This document shows positions 62,101 through 64,000 of a stretch of DNA of 64,000 bases, piece after piece. The notes below the pieces were generated by a model. That model did not search any database. It was not told where the DNA came from and saw only the letters and a program-made list of their open reading frames with translations. Source of the stretch: Amphirosellinia nigrospora. Its lineage: Eukaryota > Ascomycota > Sordariomycetes > Xylariales > Xylariaceae. Location of the stretch: positions 6,413,017 to 6,477,016 of the forward strand of contig SCHM01000004.1 in the NCBI GenBank assembly GCA_004123355.1, given 5' to 3'. The translations under genes and the position numbers were made by a program. Each line of letters starts with the position of its first letter. The first letter of the stretch is position 1.

Positions 62101-64000
62101 TATATTATATATAAATATATTATTTATTTATTAATTTTTTTATAATAATTATTTAAAAGTTTTATAAAATATTTTTATACGTATAAAAATTAATAGTTTT
62201 TTATATAAAACTTAAAAATATATTAGTTTTTAAACGATTTTTTAGCTATATTATTATATAAAATATTAGCTAAAAAAATAAAAAGCTATTTTAGCTATTT
62301 TTTCGAAAATATAATATTTTCGTACGTTTGTTTATATTAATTATTATATAATTAATTATTATTTTATTATATTAAAAATATTATAAATAAAAAAATTATT
62401 AATATATTATAAACTTTTATATAGTTTATATAATAATAATTAAAAAATATAATTATATATTATTAATTAAACTTTTATATAAAAATATAATAAAATATAT
62501 TAAAATAATTAATTTTTTTTTTATTAATATTATATTAAAAAAACTAAAATATAATATAAAAAATATAGTTTATATAACTAAGTTAAAATTTTATTTTTAT
62601 TTTTATTAATTTATATTTTTTAGCTAAAAATATTAATTAATATTAAATAGCTAAAAGTAATAATATTATATATAATAAAAAAAATAAATATAATATATAT
62701 TAATTTATTTTTTTTAATTATTTATATAAAAATTAGTTTTTATATAAAAAATTTTTTTATATAAAAAGAATTTTATTATAATATCTATATAACCGAATTA
62801 AATAAATATATTAGCTTAATTTTATTATATAAACAGCTAATATTATAATTAATAATAATTATTATTATACGTAATTAATATTAATATATTAACTTTATGT
62901 ATAAATAATATTATAATTATAATATAATATATATAAATAATATATTTTTATTATTTTTAAATAAATAATAATATTATTAGCGTAAATATTATAAAAATTA
63001 TTTAAAAAATTAAATAATATATTATTAATATATTATTAAAACGTTAAAAGTCCGTTAATAAAATTAAATAATAATACTAATAATTAATACGTATTATATT
63101 TTATATAAAATATAATATAATTTTTATTTTAAATAATATATAAATATAATTAAATATTATTATATATTAAACTAAAAGCCTTTTAATTTAAAGGCAAAAA
63201 TGCTTAAGTTTTAAGAACTATATATTTATATTGATAGAAAAGTTATAATTATTAGTTATACTAGTTCGCTTTTTTTAATAAATTATATATAATAAAACTT
63301 ATTATTTTATTTTAATTTATTAATTATAATATTTTGTTTTTTATATAATTATATAACTATATTATAAAATATTTAGCTATTTAGTTAATAGTAATAATAA
63401 ATTTGCTTATAAATATAAACGTTAATATATATATTTTTTATATATTTATTTTATTAATAATAATAATATATATTAAATTATATTATTGTTTTATAATTAA
63501 ATTATAATTTTAAGCTATAAAATAAAATTAAAGAATTAAATATTATAATAAATAATTAATTTTACTTTAAGTAAAAAAAATTTATTATAATATTAAAATT
63601 TTTAAAACGATTTTTAACTTAAATAAAATTAAAAAAGTTTTTTAATAAGTATAAATTATTATTTTAAATTTTAAATATAATTATAAGCTATTTTTAATTT
63701 TAAATATAATTATAAACTTTATATTTTAAATAATAACGTTATTATAAAATATATTAATTTTATAACGTATTAGATTTTTATTTTTTTTAAAAAAGCTTAA
63801 ACTTGCTAATAAATTTAAAAAAAACTTTATAAATTAGCTAAAACGTTTAAAAAAAAAAACTTTTTAAAAAAAGCTTAAGCTTATTAATAAGTTTAAAAAA
63901 AACTTTATAAGCTAGTTAAAACGTTTAAAAAAAAAAACTCGAAAACTTAAAAAACATGTTTATTATAATTAATTTAAAGCTTTAAAATCTTTAAAGATTT
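59130..64000 (-). repeat. Right arm of the large inverted duplication
   Basis: Counterpart of 48480-52800; see the anchors there. It is interrupted at about 62260-63180 by copy C of another repeat. The arm runs off the window end. Confidence 0.75.
62260..62940 (+). repeat. RIP-mutated repeat, copy C
   Basis: It matches the reverse complement of 41740-42430 over almost 700 bases and copy B in part. It sits inside the right arm of the large inverted duplication, at the place where the left arm lacks it, so it looks like a separate insertion. Confidence 0.65.

Larger units (their letters stand above)
31671..64000. repeat. RIP-mutated AT-rich repeat block, continuing beyond the window
   Basis: Over 32 kb consists almost wholly of A and T (by eye well under 20% GC). 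CpA and TpG are nearly absent, TpA is very common, and the remaining C and G stand mostly in agct, CpG and CpT contexts. No frame of 60 codons exists in the whole block. Copies of repeats inside differ from each other by C/T and G/A changes. This is the known signature of RIP acting on repeats in Pezizomycotina. The block is a fossil assembly of nested mobile elements; the parts that can be recognised are listed separately. Confidence 0.9.

Noticed and set aside
31671-64000. Mitochondrial DNA insertion, because of very high AT content and GC-rich hairpins
   Set aside because: No mitochondrial genes or long frames are visible, and repeats inside differ by C/T and G/A changes with CpA loss, which fits nuclear RIP. 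The start inside a nuclear kinase gene also speaks for nuclear DNA.

Overview
The window is nuclear DNA of a filamentous ascomycete (Pezizomycotina). Host genes carry short introns of 55-80 nt with fungal splice signals. Family choice fits as well (GH5 endoglucanase, DUF1996, DUF3176, CmcJ-like oxygenase, filamentous-type OMP decarboxylase). A repeat block is ruined by C-to-T change, the signature of RIP (repeat-induced point mutation). The species cannot be named from the sequence alone.

Layout. Bases 1-3.4 kb are gene-poor and degraded. 3.46-8.62 kb holds two secreted-protein genes on the + strand, a DUF1996 protein and a GH2 beta-mannosidase, both clearly recognisable and both crossed by many single-base frameshifts. 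8.6-13.8 kb is intergenic with short dispersed repeats. 13.8-20 kb is the best host segment: GH5 endoglucanase (-), PGS1 phosphatidylglycerophosphate synthase (-), complex I subunit NDUFA12 (+) and a DUF4743/Nudix hydrolase (-). 20-27.6 kb contains a C2H2 zinc-finger gene, tRNA-Phe(GAA) with an intron, a broken CmcJ-like oxygenase and a 112-bp solo LTR with its target-site duplication. 27.6-31.67 kb holds an OMP decarboxylase homologue, a DUF3176 membrane protein and the 5' end of a UMP-kinase-like gene.

From about 31.67 kb to the window end (over 32 kb) the DNA is one extremely AT-rich, RIP-mutated block without usable reading frames. It begins inside the UMP-kinase-like gene, at an LTR-like element of about 6.45 kb. 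Further structures inside are an 807-bp fold-back element, a tandem-repeat field, two small GC-richer hairpin islands, a repeat in three copies and a large inverted duplication (about 48.5-52.8 kb against 59.1-64 kb).

Genes that belong together: PGS1 and NDUFA12 are divergent across a shared 463-bp promoter and both serve the mitochondrial inner membrane. The OMP decarboxylase homologue and the UMP-kinase-like fragment represent consecutive steps of UMP/UDP formation, but the first lacks the usual catalytic lysine and the second is cut off. The two secreted CAZymes (GH2, GH5) are separate units. Many host genes carry one-base frameshifts without matching nonsense changes, so assembly error is a real alternative to pseudogenisation.
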